This document shows, one piece after another, positions 40,448 to 50,581 of a stretch of DNA of 64,000 nt (the first letter of the stretch is position 1; every line of letters begins with the position of its first letter). The notes under the pieces were generated by a model. That model was not told the DNA's origin. It saw only the letters and a list, made by a program, of their open reading frames with translations, and ran no database searches. The translations under genes were made by a program, and so were the position numbers. The stretch covers positions 620,001-684,000 of the forward strand of contig CAVZFC010000022.1 of the NCBI GenBank assembly GCA_963774445.1, in the 5' to 3' direction. This DNA comes from CAVUQH01 sp963774445 (lineage in GTDB: Bacteria; Myxococcota_A; Polyangia; Haliangiales; Haliangiaceae).

Positions 40448-41501
40448 GCCGCGTCCGCCTCCTCGGTAGTCGCTTCGGGCCTTGCCTCCGGTGGCTCCTC
40501 GGCGCGCGGGCGGGTCTCGTCGATGAAGCGCCGGGCGCGGGCCAGCGCGTCGGTCGATTCGGTTGCGTCGGGCCGGTGCCCGGCGAACTTGACCCGGTCA
40601 CAGCTGTCGAGGAACTCGCCCAGCAGCACGCGGTGCTCGGGGCCGATGACCTGGCGGTCGCGGGCGACACGCAAGAACTCCTCGCTGGTCAGCTCGGGCG
40701 CGCGGATGGCGTAGCGGCGCTCGACGTACTCGCGGACCGTCGCCGACAGCTCGATGTACCACGCGTCGATGCCGGCGCCTTCGGGCACGCCGAGCGTCTC
40801 GAGCTTGGTCAGGCGGGCGGTCGCCAGGAGGTACGGGTCGATCTCGGCGGGGCGGCGATGGCGGCGGCGCCAGAAGATGATCCCGAGGATCAGGCCAGCC
40901 AGCGCCAGCACGCCGGCGCCGACGGCAAACGGCCAGAACAGCGGGCTGCGCGGCGGCCGCGCCTCGAGGGTGCCGCGCGGGGGGCGCAGCTTCTGATCGA
41001 GCTCGCTGTCGGCCAGCACCGGCTGGACCTCGAGCGCCACCTCTTCGGTCTCGAGGTCGCGCACGCCGGCGACCCCGGCATCGCCGCCGGCCTGACCGGG
41101 GCGCTCGTCGAGGTACTCGACCCGCAGCGGTGGGATCCGCTGCTTGCCGCTCATCGGCGCGTCGAGCACGTAGGTCTGGCTGGTCACGGTGCCGCCGCTC
41201 TGCGTGGTCTCGGAGCGCGGGGTGAAGCGGACGATGGAGAAGCGGCCCAGCGCCTCGCCGAACTGCGGCATCTCCACGGTGACGCCGGCCTCGGCCTCGA
41301 CCTTCAGCGTCAGGGTGATCGGATCGCCGAGCAGCGGCTTGGCCGGGGTGACCTTGACCGTCGCCTTGACCGGCCCGTTCTCCGAGGTGTGCTCGACATA
41401 CTCGGTGCCGTCCGCGGTCGCATCGCCGCTCTTCTGGTTCGCCTTCTTCTCGCCACCGTGGCAGGCAGCCAGCGCGCAGGCCAGCGTCAGCGCGACGGCC
41501 T

Positions 41502-41505
<4 letters not shown>
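40444..41505 (-). CDS. BatD-N/DUF4381-like lipoprotein
   Basis: A 353-residue lipoprotein (lipobox LAAC). An Ig-like beta domain (KATVKVTPAKPLLGDPITLTLKVEAEAGVTVEMPQFG) is followed by a transmembrane helix (FAVGAGVLALAGLILGIIFW, about residues 200-220) and a cytosolic helical domain like DUF4381 (YIELSATVREYVERRYAIRAPELTSEEFL). This type of gene usually sits between DUF58 and batA. The ATG at 41505 overlaps the DUF58 stop (ATGA). Confidence 0.8.
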
Positions 41506-42485
<980 letters not shown>

Positions 42486-42496
42486 CGGGCGCCCCG

Positions 42497-43483
<987 letters not shown>

Positions 43484-43633
43484 GTCCTTCGCTCCAAACC
43501 AAATACATTTGTAGTTCCGCTGAGTTCAGCGAGGGTTGGTGGTCATCTCAAAGGCGAGTGCCCATGTCAACTGGCGTCGGTGTGCGGCGTATTCCCGGCA
43601 CGGCCAGAGGGCGCCGGATCGGGCGATCCGCGC

Positions 43634-43639
43634 TACCCT
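43634..43639 (+). promoter_or_regulatory. -10 box (TACCCT), short leader
   Basis: TACCCT ends 8 bases before the ATG at 43648 of the sugar dehydrogenase gene; no Shine-Dalgarno lies between. Confidence 0.4.
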
Positions 43640-43647
43640 GCGGGCCG

Positions 43648-44895
43648 ATGAAAGTCGGCTGTATCGTCCTTTGTATAGGTGCGCTCGCGGCGTCGGCCTG
43701 CGGCCAGTCGCGGCGCGAGCGCGCAGAGCCCCCGCGAGAAGATGCCGATTCACCGCCGCCCGTGATCGCGGACACGCCCGGCGACGCCGCGTCGCCCGCA
43801 CCGACGGCCCCCGTCGCCGGCGATCCCACCCTCGGCGCGCCGCCCGCCGAGCTGGCCGCCACGCTGGAGCTGCGCCCGGTGATGCGCGGCTTCGATCGCC
43901 CGGTGGCGCTGGAGGTCGCGCCCGGCGACACCGGCGGGCGGATGTACGTGGTCGAGCAGCGCGGGCGAATCTGGGTGGTCGAGGGCGGCAAGAAGGTCGG
44001 CGCGCCGCTGATCGATCTGCGCGGCACGCTGGCTCGCGGCAACGAGCAGGGACTGCTGGGGCTGACGTTCCACCCGGATTTCGCCAAGAATCGCAAGCTG
44101 TACATCGACTACACCGATCGCGACGGCAAGACCCACGTGGTCGAGCACCAGGTCGACGCTAGCGGCCGCGCGCTGGTCGCCGGCAGCGCCCGCGAGCTGT
44201 TCTCGATCGCGCAGCCGTTCTCCAACCACAACGCCGGCGATCTGGAGTTCGCGCCGGACGGCACGTTGTGGGTCGGCCTGGGCGACGGCGGCGCCGGCGG
44301 CGATCCAATGGGCAACGGCCAGAACCCCAAGGCGCTGCTGGCCGGCATGCTGCGCATCGACGTCGACACGCCGGGCGCCAAACCGGAGATCGTGCTGAAG
44401 GGGCTGCGCAACCCGTGGCGCTACGCGTTCGACCGCAAGACCGGCGACCTCTACATCGGCGACGTCGGCCAGGACCAGTGGGAAGAGGTCGACGTCGTCC
44501 CCGCCGGCGTCACCGGCCTCAACCTGGGCTGGAACCGGATGGAAGGGTTGCACTGCTACAAGCCCAAGCGCGACTGCGATCGCACCGGACTCACGCTGCC
44601 AGTTGTGGAGTACAGCCACAAAGAGGGCTGCTCGGTGACCGGCGGCGAGGTCTACCGCGGCAAGGCCATCCCTGCGCTCGACGGGGTCTACTTCTACGCC
44701 GACTACTGCCCGCCCAGCCGCATCCGCAGCTTCCGCTGGTCCAAGGAGGGCGGCGTCCGCGATCACTGGAACTGGAGCGCTGCGCTCAACCCGGGCGGCA
44801 AGATCGCCGAAGTTTCGTCCTTCGGCACAGGCGCCGCGGGCGAGCTGTACGTAGTCTCGCTGCGCGGGACGATCTACCAGATGGTCGCGCGCTGA
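43648..44895 (+). CDS. PQQ-dependent sugar dehydrogenase-type lipoprotein
   Basis: Glucose/sorbosone dehydrogenase family beta-propeller of 415 residues, exported as a lipoprotein (lipobox ASAC) with a Pro/Ala-rich linker. Family motifs: RPVALEVAPGD, YVVEQRGRIWVV, NEQGLLGLTFHPDFAKN, FSNHNAGDLEFAPDGTLWVGLGDGGAGGDPMGNGQN (calcium/PQQ region), GLRNPWRYAFDRKTGDLYIGDVGQDQWEEVDVV and GWNRMEG. Members oxidise sugars with PQQ in the periplasm, but no PQQ genes are seen here and the substrate is unknown. The ATG at 43648 is chosen over the open frame to 43558 by the signal peptide and the -10 box. Confidence 0.85.
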   Translation: MKVGCIVLCIGALAASACGQSRRERAEPPREDADSPPPVIADTPGDAASPAPTAPVAGDPTLGAPPAELAATLELRPVMRGFDRPVALEVAPGDTGGRMYVVEQRGRIWVVEGGKKVGAPLIDLRGTLARGNEQGLLGLTFHPDFAKNRKLYIDYTDRDGKTHVVEHQVDASGRALVAGSARELFSIAQPFSNHNAGDLEFAPDGTLWVGLGDGGAGGDPMGNGQNPKALLAGMLRIDVDTPGAKPEIVLKGLRNPWRYAFDRKTGDLYIGDVGQDQWEEVDVVPAGVTGLNLGWNRMEGLHCYKPKRDCDRTGLTLPVVEYSHKEGCSVTGGEVYRGKAIPALDGVYFYADYCPPSRIRSFRWSKEGGVRDHWNWSAALNPGGKIAEVSSFGTGAAGELYVVSLRGTIYQMVAR

Positions 44896-44896
44896 C

Positions 44897-46207
44897 GTGC
44901 TACCCGACGTACTGATCATCCTCGGGCTGATCCTCGTCAACGGCCTGTTCGCCGGCGCCGAGATCGCGGTGCTGACCGTGCGGCGCAGCCGGCTGCAGGA
45001 GCTGGTCGACCGCGGCAGCCGCCGGGCGCGCGCGGTGCAATGGCTGCGCGGCCAACCCGAGCGCTTCCTCGCCACCGTGCAGGTCGGCATCACCGTCGTC
45101 GGCGCGACCTCGGCCGTCTACGGCGGCGAGTTTCTGACCCAACGTCTGGCCGCCGCCCTGACCGATCTGGGCGTCGGCAGCCACGCCGACCACCTGGCGT
45201 TCATCCTGGTCGTCGGCTCGATCTCGTACCTATCCCTGGTGCTCGGCGAGCTCGTGCCCAAGTCCCTGGCGCTGCGTCACGCCGCCCGCTACGCGACGAT
45301 CGTAGGCCGGCCCCTGGTTGTGCTGTCGCAAGTCGCCCGCCCCCTGGTCTGGCTGCTCACCGCCAGCTCCAACGCCGTGCTGCGAGTGTTCCGCGACGAG
45401 ACCAGCTTCACCGAGTCGCGCGTATCCCGCGACGAGCTGCGCAGCCTGGTCGAAGAAGCCGCCCAGACCGGCGCCATCGATCCCCACTCCAGCGAGATCG
45501 CCACGCGCGCCATCGGCTTCGGCCAGCTGACCGTCGGCCTGCTCATGGTGCCGCGCAGCGAGATCGACGCGCTGCCCCGGCGCGCCCCCACCGATGAGGT
45601 CAAGCGCGCGCTGCTCGAGCGCGGCCGCTCGCGCATGCCGGTCTACGACGGCACCCTGGACAACGTCCTGGGCTACGTCATCGCCAAAGACGTCCTGGCG
45701 CTGTCGTGGGAAGCACCCCTGATCATCCTCGAAGATATCGTGCGGCCGATCCTCCTGGTTCGCTACGACACCCTGGCCACCGACGTCCTCCGCGAGCTAC
45801 AAAAGCGCCGCACCCAGCTGGCCCTCGTGCGCGACGACCAGAACGAAGTGATCGGCCTGGTCACCGCCGAGGACATCGTCGAAGAGCTCGTCGGCGAGAT
45901 CTTCAGCGAAGACGAAGTCGCCCCGATCCGCAAACAACAAGACGGCAGCGTCCTCGTCCGCGGCACCGTCCCCATCCGCGAAGTCAACCGCGAGCTAGAC
46001 CTCGAGCTCCCCCAGGGCGACACCTGGACGACCATCGCCGGCCTCGTCACGGCGCTGGCCGACATGATCCCCGAGCCCGGCTGGACCGGCACCGCCCCCG
46101 ACGGCACCACCATCGAAGTCCTCGAAGCCAGCAGCCGCCGCGTCCTCCTCGTCCGCCTCCGCCCCAAAGACGTGAAGCCCCCACCACCGCCAGCCTCCCC
46201 GACCTGA
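44897..46207 (+). CDS. CNNM/CorC-type transporter (hemolysin-like, CBS domains)
   Basis: A 436-residue inner-membrane protein with an N-terminal DUF21/CNNM domain of about four helices (VLIILGLILVNGLFAGAEIAVLTVRRSRL, FLATVQVGITVVGATSAVYGGEFL, LVLGELVPKSLALRH), a CBS pair (LMVPRSEIDAL, MPVYDGTLDNVLGYVIAKDVL, LALVRDDQNEVIGLVTAEDIVEELVGEI) and a C-terminal CorC_HlyC domain (VRGTVPIREVNRELDLELP). These proteins are linked to Mg2+/Co2+ export. GTG start one base after the previous stop, so it is co-transcribed. Confidence 0.9.
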   Translation: MLPDVLIILGLILVNGLFAGAEIAVLTVRRSRLQELVDRGSRRARAVQWLRGQPERFLATVQVGITVVGATSAVYGGEFLTQRLAAALTDLGVGSHADHLAFILVVGSISYLSLVLGELVPKSLALRHAARYATIVGRPLVVLSQVARPLVWLLTASSNAVLRVFRDETSFTESRVSRDELRSLVEEAAQTGAIDPHSSEIATRAIGFGQLTVGLLMVPRSEIDALPRRAPTDEVKRALLERGRSRMPVYDGTLDNVLGYVIAKDVLALSWEAPLIILEDIVRPILLVRYDTLATDVLRELQKRRTQLALVRDDQNEVIGLVTAEDIVEELVGEIFSEDEVAPIRKQQDGSVLVRGTVPIREVNRELDLELPQGDTWTTIAGLVTALADMIPEPGWTGTAPDGTTIEVLEASSRRVLLVRLRPKDVKPPPPPASPT

Positions 46208-46295
46208 CAACATCACCGCCCCACCTCGGCCCGCCCCGAATTCGCGGAACGTCCCGCACGCTCCCTTCTCCCCGCTAACCCAACTCCTCCCCGTT

Positions 46296-46568
46296 CACCC
46301 TTCGACTACGTCCGCGCTTTGCGCGAACTTCGCTCAGGGTGAGCGGGGATGAGGAGCGGGAACAACTGGGGCACCCTTCGACTGCGTCCGCGCTTTGCGC
46401 GGACTTCGCTCAGGGTGAACGGGGGGAAGGGGAGGGGCGGTGGGGCACCCTTCGACTGCGTTCGCGCTTTGCGCGGACTTCGCTCAGGGTGAGCGGGGAG
46501 GAGGATCGGGAACGACTGGGGCACCCTTCGACTGCGTCCGTGCTTTGCGCGGACTTCGCTCAGGGTGA
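46296..46568. repeat. Array of four 47-bp palindromes
   Basis: Lies in the 393-base gap 46208-46600, which has no gene. Four near-identical palindromes at 46296-46342, 46372-46418, 46446-46492 and 46522-46568 occur at 74-76 base intervals. Each has outer arms CACCCTTCGACT and TTCGCTCAGGGTGA and an inner stem GTCCGCGC-TTT-GCGCGGAC with single changes in units 1, 3 and 4. Spacers are purine-rich (GCGGGGA..). The arms match the palindromes at 33102-33413 and a CCCTTCGACT/CAGGGTGA repeat common in many bacterial genomes. Confidence 0.9.
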
Positions 46569-46600
46569 GCGGGGAAGCGGGGGTGGGGAGGGAGCGGGGG

Positions 46601-48202
46601 TTACGGGATGCCGAAGATGTCCCAGGCGGGGGTGTGGTTGTTTTCGTCGGCGGGCTGGTTCCACAGGTAGAGGGCCGGGTAGGTGTGGGTGCCGGTTTCG
46701 TCGACGACGACGGGGGCGATGTAGAGCTGGGGGTTGCCGGCGGGGCTGCGGGTGGAGGAGAAGGTCAGCCAGTAGTAGTGCTTGCTGTTGGCGGCGCTGA
46801 CTTCGGGCGCCCACTTGGGCCAGCTGTTGGTGACGCCGGGGCTGGTTTTGCCGCTGCAGGTGGGCGGGTCGTTGGCGGCCAGGCGGATCGGGGTGCCGCC
46901 GGTGGAGTCGATGATGTAGACCTCGGCCTGGGCGTTGTTGTAGCTCGACTGGCCGGCGGCGACGCGGTTGAAGGCGACGAACAAATCGTCGGGGGACCAG
47001 GTCGGGTAGTACTCGTTGTAGGCGGCGTCGCTGGCGCCGCTGATCAGGGCCATGGTGCCGCCGGCCTTGTTGCCGTAGGGGACGATGGCGAGGTCGCCGT
47101 TCTGTACGGTGACGCCGGCGCCGACGTCGGGTGACGAGACGTAGAGGATGTTGTCGCTCTGGTGGGCGAACGAGGCGTAGGCGGCCGGGTTGGCGTCGCC
47201 GTTGCGCGCGATGACGCCCCAGCCGGTGTCCTGGTCGGTCGAGGTTGCCTCGAGGTCGGTCCAGGTGATCTCGAACTTGTTGTTGACCGGGAACATGGTC
47301 AGCGCGACGTGGTCCCCGCTGGCCCAGTGGTTGCGCGAGAACGCGGGGAGCTCCTGGTTCTGCCGGTTCATCAGCGTTTGCGCGGATGCCGACACGAACG
47401 GCGCGGTGCCCTTGGTGCCGTCGGCGGTGAGCAGGCCGAAGGTCGCCGGATTGCCGTTGCCCGCCTCGGGGCTGGCGGAGAAGCCGACGTAGATGCCGTC
47501 GGGTGACGACGAGTGGCAGCCGACGCAGGCGGTGCTGGCGTCGGCGGGGCGGACGATGTCCTGCACGCTCTCGTCGCCGATGCGGAAGCCGCGCAGGCCG
47601 GTGCCGCCGGAGGTCGTCCAGTAGACGACGGCGCCGGGTGCGGTGACCGGGGCGATGGCGATGTCGCCGCTCGACCCCTTCGACGGGCCGGCGGTTAGCA
47701 CGCTGCCGTCCCAGGCGGCGCCGCGCACGGTCACGGTGATCGGGGCGTCAACGATGTGCGCGGCCAGGCCCTGCCAGATCGTGGCCGGCATGGTCCAGGT
47801 GGTGGCGGTGGTGTAGACGACCAGGTCGTTGACCTCATTGGCCGCCGACAGCCGCAGCTCGAACAGGTTTTGTCCGCTGCCCGGGATCCAGCTGAAGCGC
47901 GGGCGCAGCCAGTTCTTGGGGAACAGGGTGCCGACCTCGGGTTCGATCAGGCACGGTCCGCCCGACGGGTCGCCGGACGTCGGATCGCCGAAGAGGCCTG
48001 GTCCATCTCCCGGCGCGCCGGTGTCGACCACGGGATCGGTGGGGAAGTCGTCGTACGGGCCCGCGAACGCGTCGGGCAAGCCGTTCGTCGGCGCGTCGAC
48101 CCCGGCGCTGCCGCCGTCGCCGTCGCCAGAGGCGCCACCTCCGCAGTCGCAGCCGCCGAATACCAGTGCGCCAATCGCGACGAGCCAGGCTAAACGCGCC
48201 AT
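46601..48202 (-). CDS. Lipoprotein with CxxCH heme motif and TolB-like propeller
   Basis: A 533-residue lipoprotein (lipobox FGGC). After a Gly/Asp linker there is an Ig/fibronectin-like segment (RPRFSWIPGSGQNLFELRLSA), then one CVGCHSSSPDG, a c-type heme attachment motif, and repeated beta-propeller blades resembling TolB/WD40-like PD40 units (YYPTWSPDDLFVAFNRV, NSWPKWAPEV, YWLTFSSTRSP). Related proteins are common in myxobacteria. Heme binding is predicted from the motif only. The ATG at 48202 is preferred over 48211 because a TAGGAT box ends 7 bases before it. Confidence 0.7.
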   Translation of the reverse strand: MARLAWLVAIGALVFGGCDCGGGASGDGDGGSAGVDAPTNGLPDAFAGPYDDFPTDPVVDTGAPGDGPGLFGDPTSGDPSGGPCLIEPEVGTLFPKNWLRPRFSWIPGSGQNLFELRLSAANEVNDLVVYTTATTWTMPATIWQGLAAHIVDAPITVTVRGAAWDGSVLTAGPSKGSSGDIAIAPVTAPGAVVYWTTSGGTGLRGFRIGDESVQDIVRPADASTACVGCHSSSPDGIYVGFSASPEAGNGNPATFGLLTADGTKGTAPFVSASAQTLMNRQNQELPAFSRNHWASGDHVALTMFPVNNKFEITWTDLEATSTDQDTGWGVIARNGDANPAAYASFAHQSDNILYVSSPDVGAGVTVQNGDLAIVPYGNKAGGTMALISGASDAAYNEYYPTWSPDDLFVAFNRVAAGQSSYNNAQAEVYIIDSTGGTPIRLAANDPPTCSGKTSPGVTNSWPKWAPEVSAANSKHYYWLTFSSTRSPAGNPQLYIAPVVVDETGTHTYPALYLWNQPADENNHTPAWDIFGIP

Positions 48203-48209
48203 GGCCCGC

Positions 48210-48215
48210 ATCCTA
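48210..48215 (-). promoter_or_regulatory. -10 box (TAGGAT), leaderless start
   Basis: On the minus strand TAGGAT ends 7 bases before the ATG at 48202. It overlaps an upstream in-frame ATG (48211), which would therefore not be in the transcript. Confidence 0.4.
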
Positions 48216-48244
48216 CCACCGGCGCCCCCTGCGCCCGCGCAGAA

Positions 48245-49126
48245 TCATTCGACGGGGAAGCGCCGGCGAAGCTCGGCCGCCATCTCCAGCAGCTCGGGCG
48301 GCGGGTCGAAGTGGCCCGAGTAGTGTTCGAACTGCCGGCCGAGCAGCCCCAGTCGCTGCTCGAACGGCGGCAGGCTCCACGGGTCGAGCAGCGGTCGCTC
48401 GAACGGCGGCAGGTCGCCGCGCTGGTACTCCAGGTTGATCGACACGCGCGGCACCGGCGGCTCGGGGTCGGCGCAGCCGCCCCAGTGGATCAGCGCGTGG
48501 TTCCAGCCCAGGATCGATCCGGCCGGCGCGGGCAGGGCGCGCACCGCCTGCGGGTCGGGCACCTCGACGTCGTCGTTGCACGCGGCGTACAGCGCGTCGG
48601 CGTGGGCCGGCAGGCAGTAGATACAGCCGTTGGCCGGGGTCGCGTCGGTGATCGGGATCCACAGGCTGAGGCTGGCCGGCATGCCGTTGGGCAGGATGCG
48701 GTCGAAACCGTGCTCGCGGTGCGGCTCCCAGCCGCGCTCGTTGCCGGCCACTCGCCACGCCCACAGGCCGGGCACGAACCGGAAGTCGGCGCCGAGCAGG
48801 GTGGACAGGATCGACCCCGCCCACGCCGACGTGTGCCACGGCTGGTCGTAGACGAACAGGAAGCTGGTCGGCACGCTGGCTTCCGATAGCCGCTCGACCG
48901 CGGCCGCCATCGCCGCCATCGGCGCCGGATCGATCACCGACGGCAGGACGAAGTAGCCGTCCTCCAGCATGGCGCCCAGCAGGCGGGCGCGCAGGGCGTC
49001 GTCGACCTCGAGCGCGGGCGTCGCCTGCGGGCCGCCGATGGTCAGCTCGGGGCAGAGCGCGCGCCAGTAGTCGGGCGTCGCCGCGCGCTCCAGCCATGCG
49101 TCCATGCTCTGCCCCGGCGTTGCCAC
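48245..49126 (-). CDS. Phytanoyl-CoA dioxygenase (PhyH) family protein
   Basis: Non-heme Fe(II)/2-oxoglutarate oxygenase of about 293 residues. Helical N-terminus LEDGYFVLPSVIDPAPMAAMA, iron-binding region GWEPHREHGFD (His-x-Glu or His-x3-Asp as first two ligands), sheet LSLWIPITDATPANGCIYCLPAHAD, and the distal His in GSILGWNHALIHWGGC. The GTG at 49126 is chosen because a TATCGT box ends 6 bases before it; an internal ATG at 49105 is the alternative. The substrate is unknown. Confidence 0.75.
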   Translation of the reverse strand: MATPGQSMDAWLERAATPDYWRALCPELTIGGPQATPALEVDDALRARLLGAMLEDGYFVLPSVIDPAPMAAMAAAVERLSEASVPTSFLFVYDQPWHTSAWAGSILSTLLGADFRFVPGLWAWRVAGNERGWEPHREHGFDRILPNGMPASLSLWIPITDATPANGCIYCLPAHADALYAACNDDVEVPDPQAVRALPAPAGSILGWNHALIHWGGCADPEPPVPRVSINLEYQRGDLPPFERPLLDPWSLPPFEQRLGLLGRQFEHYSGHFDPPPELLEMAAELRRRFPVE

Positions 49127-49132
49127 CGGCCG

Positions 49133-49138
49133 ACGATA
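49133..49138 (-). promoter_or_regulatory. -10 box (TATCGT) of the PhyH gene
   Basis: Minus-strand TATCGT ends 6 bases before the GTG at 49126, supporting that start and a leaderless transcript. Confidence 0.45.
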
Positions 49139-49157
49139 GCGCGGCCCCGGCGCGGCG

Positions 49158-50168
49158 TCACCAGGACAGGAGCACCTTGCCCAGCGCCCGGCGGGTCTGC
49201 AGGAGCTCGTGGGCCTGGGCGGCGTCCTCGGCGGCGAACACCTTGCCGACGTGGGGATGGAGCTCCATCTTCTCGACGTCAACCAGCTTGTTGGTGAGGT
49301 ACTCGACCCACTTGTCGTCACCCAGGATGTGCAGGGCGTTGAGCGCGTAGATGCCGGTGTTCGAGTCGAACATCTTGAGCACCGACATCCGCGGCGTCCG
49401 CAGCGCGGCCTTGGCGATGCGGAAGAAGTTGCGCTTGCCGTCCTTGACCCCCGAGCTGAGGCCGATGCAGACCATCCGCCCGGTCATCTGCAGCCGCGGC
49501 AGCTGCTTCTTGATCTCGGCGCCGCCCGAGGCGTTGAGGATGAAGTCGAAGCCGCGTAGCGAGGCGTCGGCGTAAAAGTCGTCGCGGGTGTAGGCGTCGG
49601 CGCCCAGGTCGCGGATGTAGTCGAGCTTGGCTGCCGTCGTCGTCAGGCCGACCACCTCGGCGCCGGCGTAGCGCGCCATCTGGATGGCGATGGTGCCGAC
49701 GCCGCCGGTAGCGCACTCGATCAGCACGCGGTCGCCGGCGCGCACTCGGGCCATCTCGAACAGCGCCAGCTCGGCGGTGAAGAAGTTGACCGGCAGGGCG
49801 GCGCCTTCGGCCAGGTCGTGACCGTCGGGCAACGGGAAGACCTGCGTCGCGGGCACCGACACTCGGTCGGCGTAGCCGCCGAAATAGGTGCCGGCCACGA
49901 CCCGATCGCCGGGGGCGAAGCGCGTGACGTTGGCGCCGACCGACTCGACCACGCCGCTGACCTCGTAGCCCGGGACGAACGGCTTCTTGGGTGCGTCCGG
50001 GTAGAAGCCGAGACGCATCTGGATGTCGGCGAAGTTGATGCCGGAGTACTTCACGGCGATGGCGACGTCGTCCGGTCCGACGTTGGGCGCGGGGCGTTCG
50101 CGGAGGACGAGGTTCTTGGCGGGGCCGAACTTCTCGATGGCGATCTCGCGGCGGGTGTTGGTGGTCAT
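49158..50168 (-). CDS. Zinc-independent MDR oxidoreductase (quinone reductase/VAT-1-like)
   Basis: A 336-residue medium-chain dehydrogenase/reductase. The catalytic domain (KYSGINFADIQMRLGFYPDAPKKPFVPGYEVSGVVESVGANV) lacks the zinc-binding cysteines of alcohol dehydrogenases, and the NADPH-binding motif is ATGGVGTIAIQMAR; this places it with quinone oxidoreductase/VAT-1-like proteins. The ATG at 50168 is preceded by GAGGA. It lies just downstream of an ArsR-type regulator on the same strand, and both genes have the same TATCGAACT element upstream, so it is probably repressed by that regulator. Confidence 0.85.
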   Translation of the reverse strand: MTTNTRREIAIEKFGPAKNLVLRERPAPNVGPDDVAIAVKYSGINFADIQMRLGFYPDAPKKPFVPGYEVSGVVESVGANVTRFAPGDRVVAGTYFGGYADRVSVPATQVFPLPDGHDLAEGAALPVNFFTAELALFEMARVRAGDRVLIECATGGVGTIAIQMARYAGAEVVGLTTTAAKLDYIRDLGADAYTRDDFYADASLRGFDFILNASGGAEIKKQLPRLQMTGRMVCIGLSSGVKDGKRNFFRIAKAALRTPRMSVLKMFDSNTGIYALNALHILGDDKWVEYLTNKLVDVEKMELHPHVGKVFAAEDAAQAHELLQTRRALGKVLLSW

Positions 50169-50185
50169 CGTGGTTCCTCTAAATT

Positions 50186-50207
50186 TTGACAAGTATCGAA
50201 CTGTTAG
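50186..50207. promoter_or_regulatory. ArsR operator candidate before the MDR gene
   Basis: TTGACA-AGTATCGAAC-TGTTAG contains the 9-mer TATCGAACT (50194-50202), which also occurs in the regulator's own promoter at 50566-50574. The element is 18-39 bases upstream of the MDR start. Confidence 0.5.
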
Positions 50208-50225
50208 ACGAAAAAAAAGCCCAGC

Positions 50226-50546
50226 TCAGCCGCGCGTGGGGAACATGGCGGCGAGCTCGCGCATTGCCTCGGGACGCACCGTGCAGATCAGGTGCTTGCC
50301 CTCTTTGTGGGTCTCGATGAGACCCGCGTTCTCCAGCTCCTTGACGTGGTGACTGACCGTGGGCGCGCCGATCTCGAGGTTTCCCAGCAGCCCGCTGAGA
50401 AAGCAGGAGTGCACCCGGCCGCGCGCCAGGTCCAGCCGGCTCTCTTCGAGCAGGTTGAGGAACAGCTTCAGCCGGTTGGGGTTGGACAGGGCCTTGAACG
50501 CCTTGCTCAGGCGCTTGAGGTCCCTGTCTTCGACGGGCGGTGCCAC
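50226..50546 (-). CDS. ArsR-family winged-helix regulator
   Basis: A 106-residue DNA-binding repressor. The fold segment FKALSNPNRLKLFLNLLEES, recognition helix GAPTVSHHVKELENAGLIETHKEGKHLICTV are standard for ArsR/SmtB proteins. It has Cys48 (HSCFLSG) but no full metal-binding CxC set, so the signal may be an organic molecule or oxidant. The GTG start sits 6 bases after a TAATGA box whose -35 is a perfect TTGACA, 17 bases away, giving a leaderless mRNA. It probably regulates itself and the MDR gene downstream. An eight-T run follows the stop. Confidence 0.85.
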   Translation of the reverse strand: MAPPVEDRDLKRLSKAFKALSNPNRLKLFLNLLEESRLDLARGRVHSCFLSGLLGNLEIGAPTVSHHVKELENAGLIETHKEGKHLICTVRPEAMRELAAMFPTRG

Positions 50547-50552
50547 ACTTCG

Positions 50553-50581
50553 TCATTACGACGACTATCGAACTATGTCAA
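50553..50581 (-). promoter_or_regulatory. arsR-type gene promoter with embedded operator
   Basis: On the minus strand: TTGACA (50581-50576), 17-base spacer holding AGTTCGATA (the reverse complement of the TATCGAACT element), then TAATGA (50558-50553) and the GTG 6 bases on. The -35 overlaps the stop codon of the upstream molybdenum hydroxylase gene. Confidence 0.55.

Noticed and set aside
46296..46568. CRISPR array
   Set aside because: The 47-bp units are full palindromes and the 27-29 base spacers between them are similar purine-rich sequence rather than unique; no cas genes nearby.
50211..50225. Rho-independent terminator after the ArsR-type gene
   Set aside because: There is a strong T run on the minus strand but no convincing GC-rich stem directly before it, so it was not listed as a terminator.
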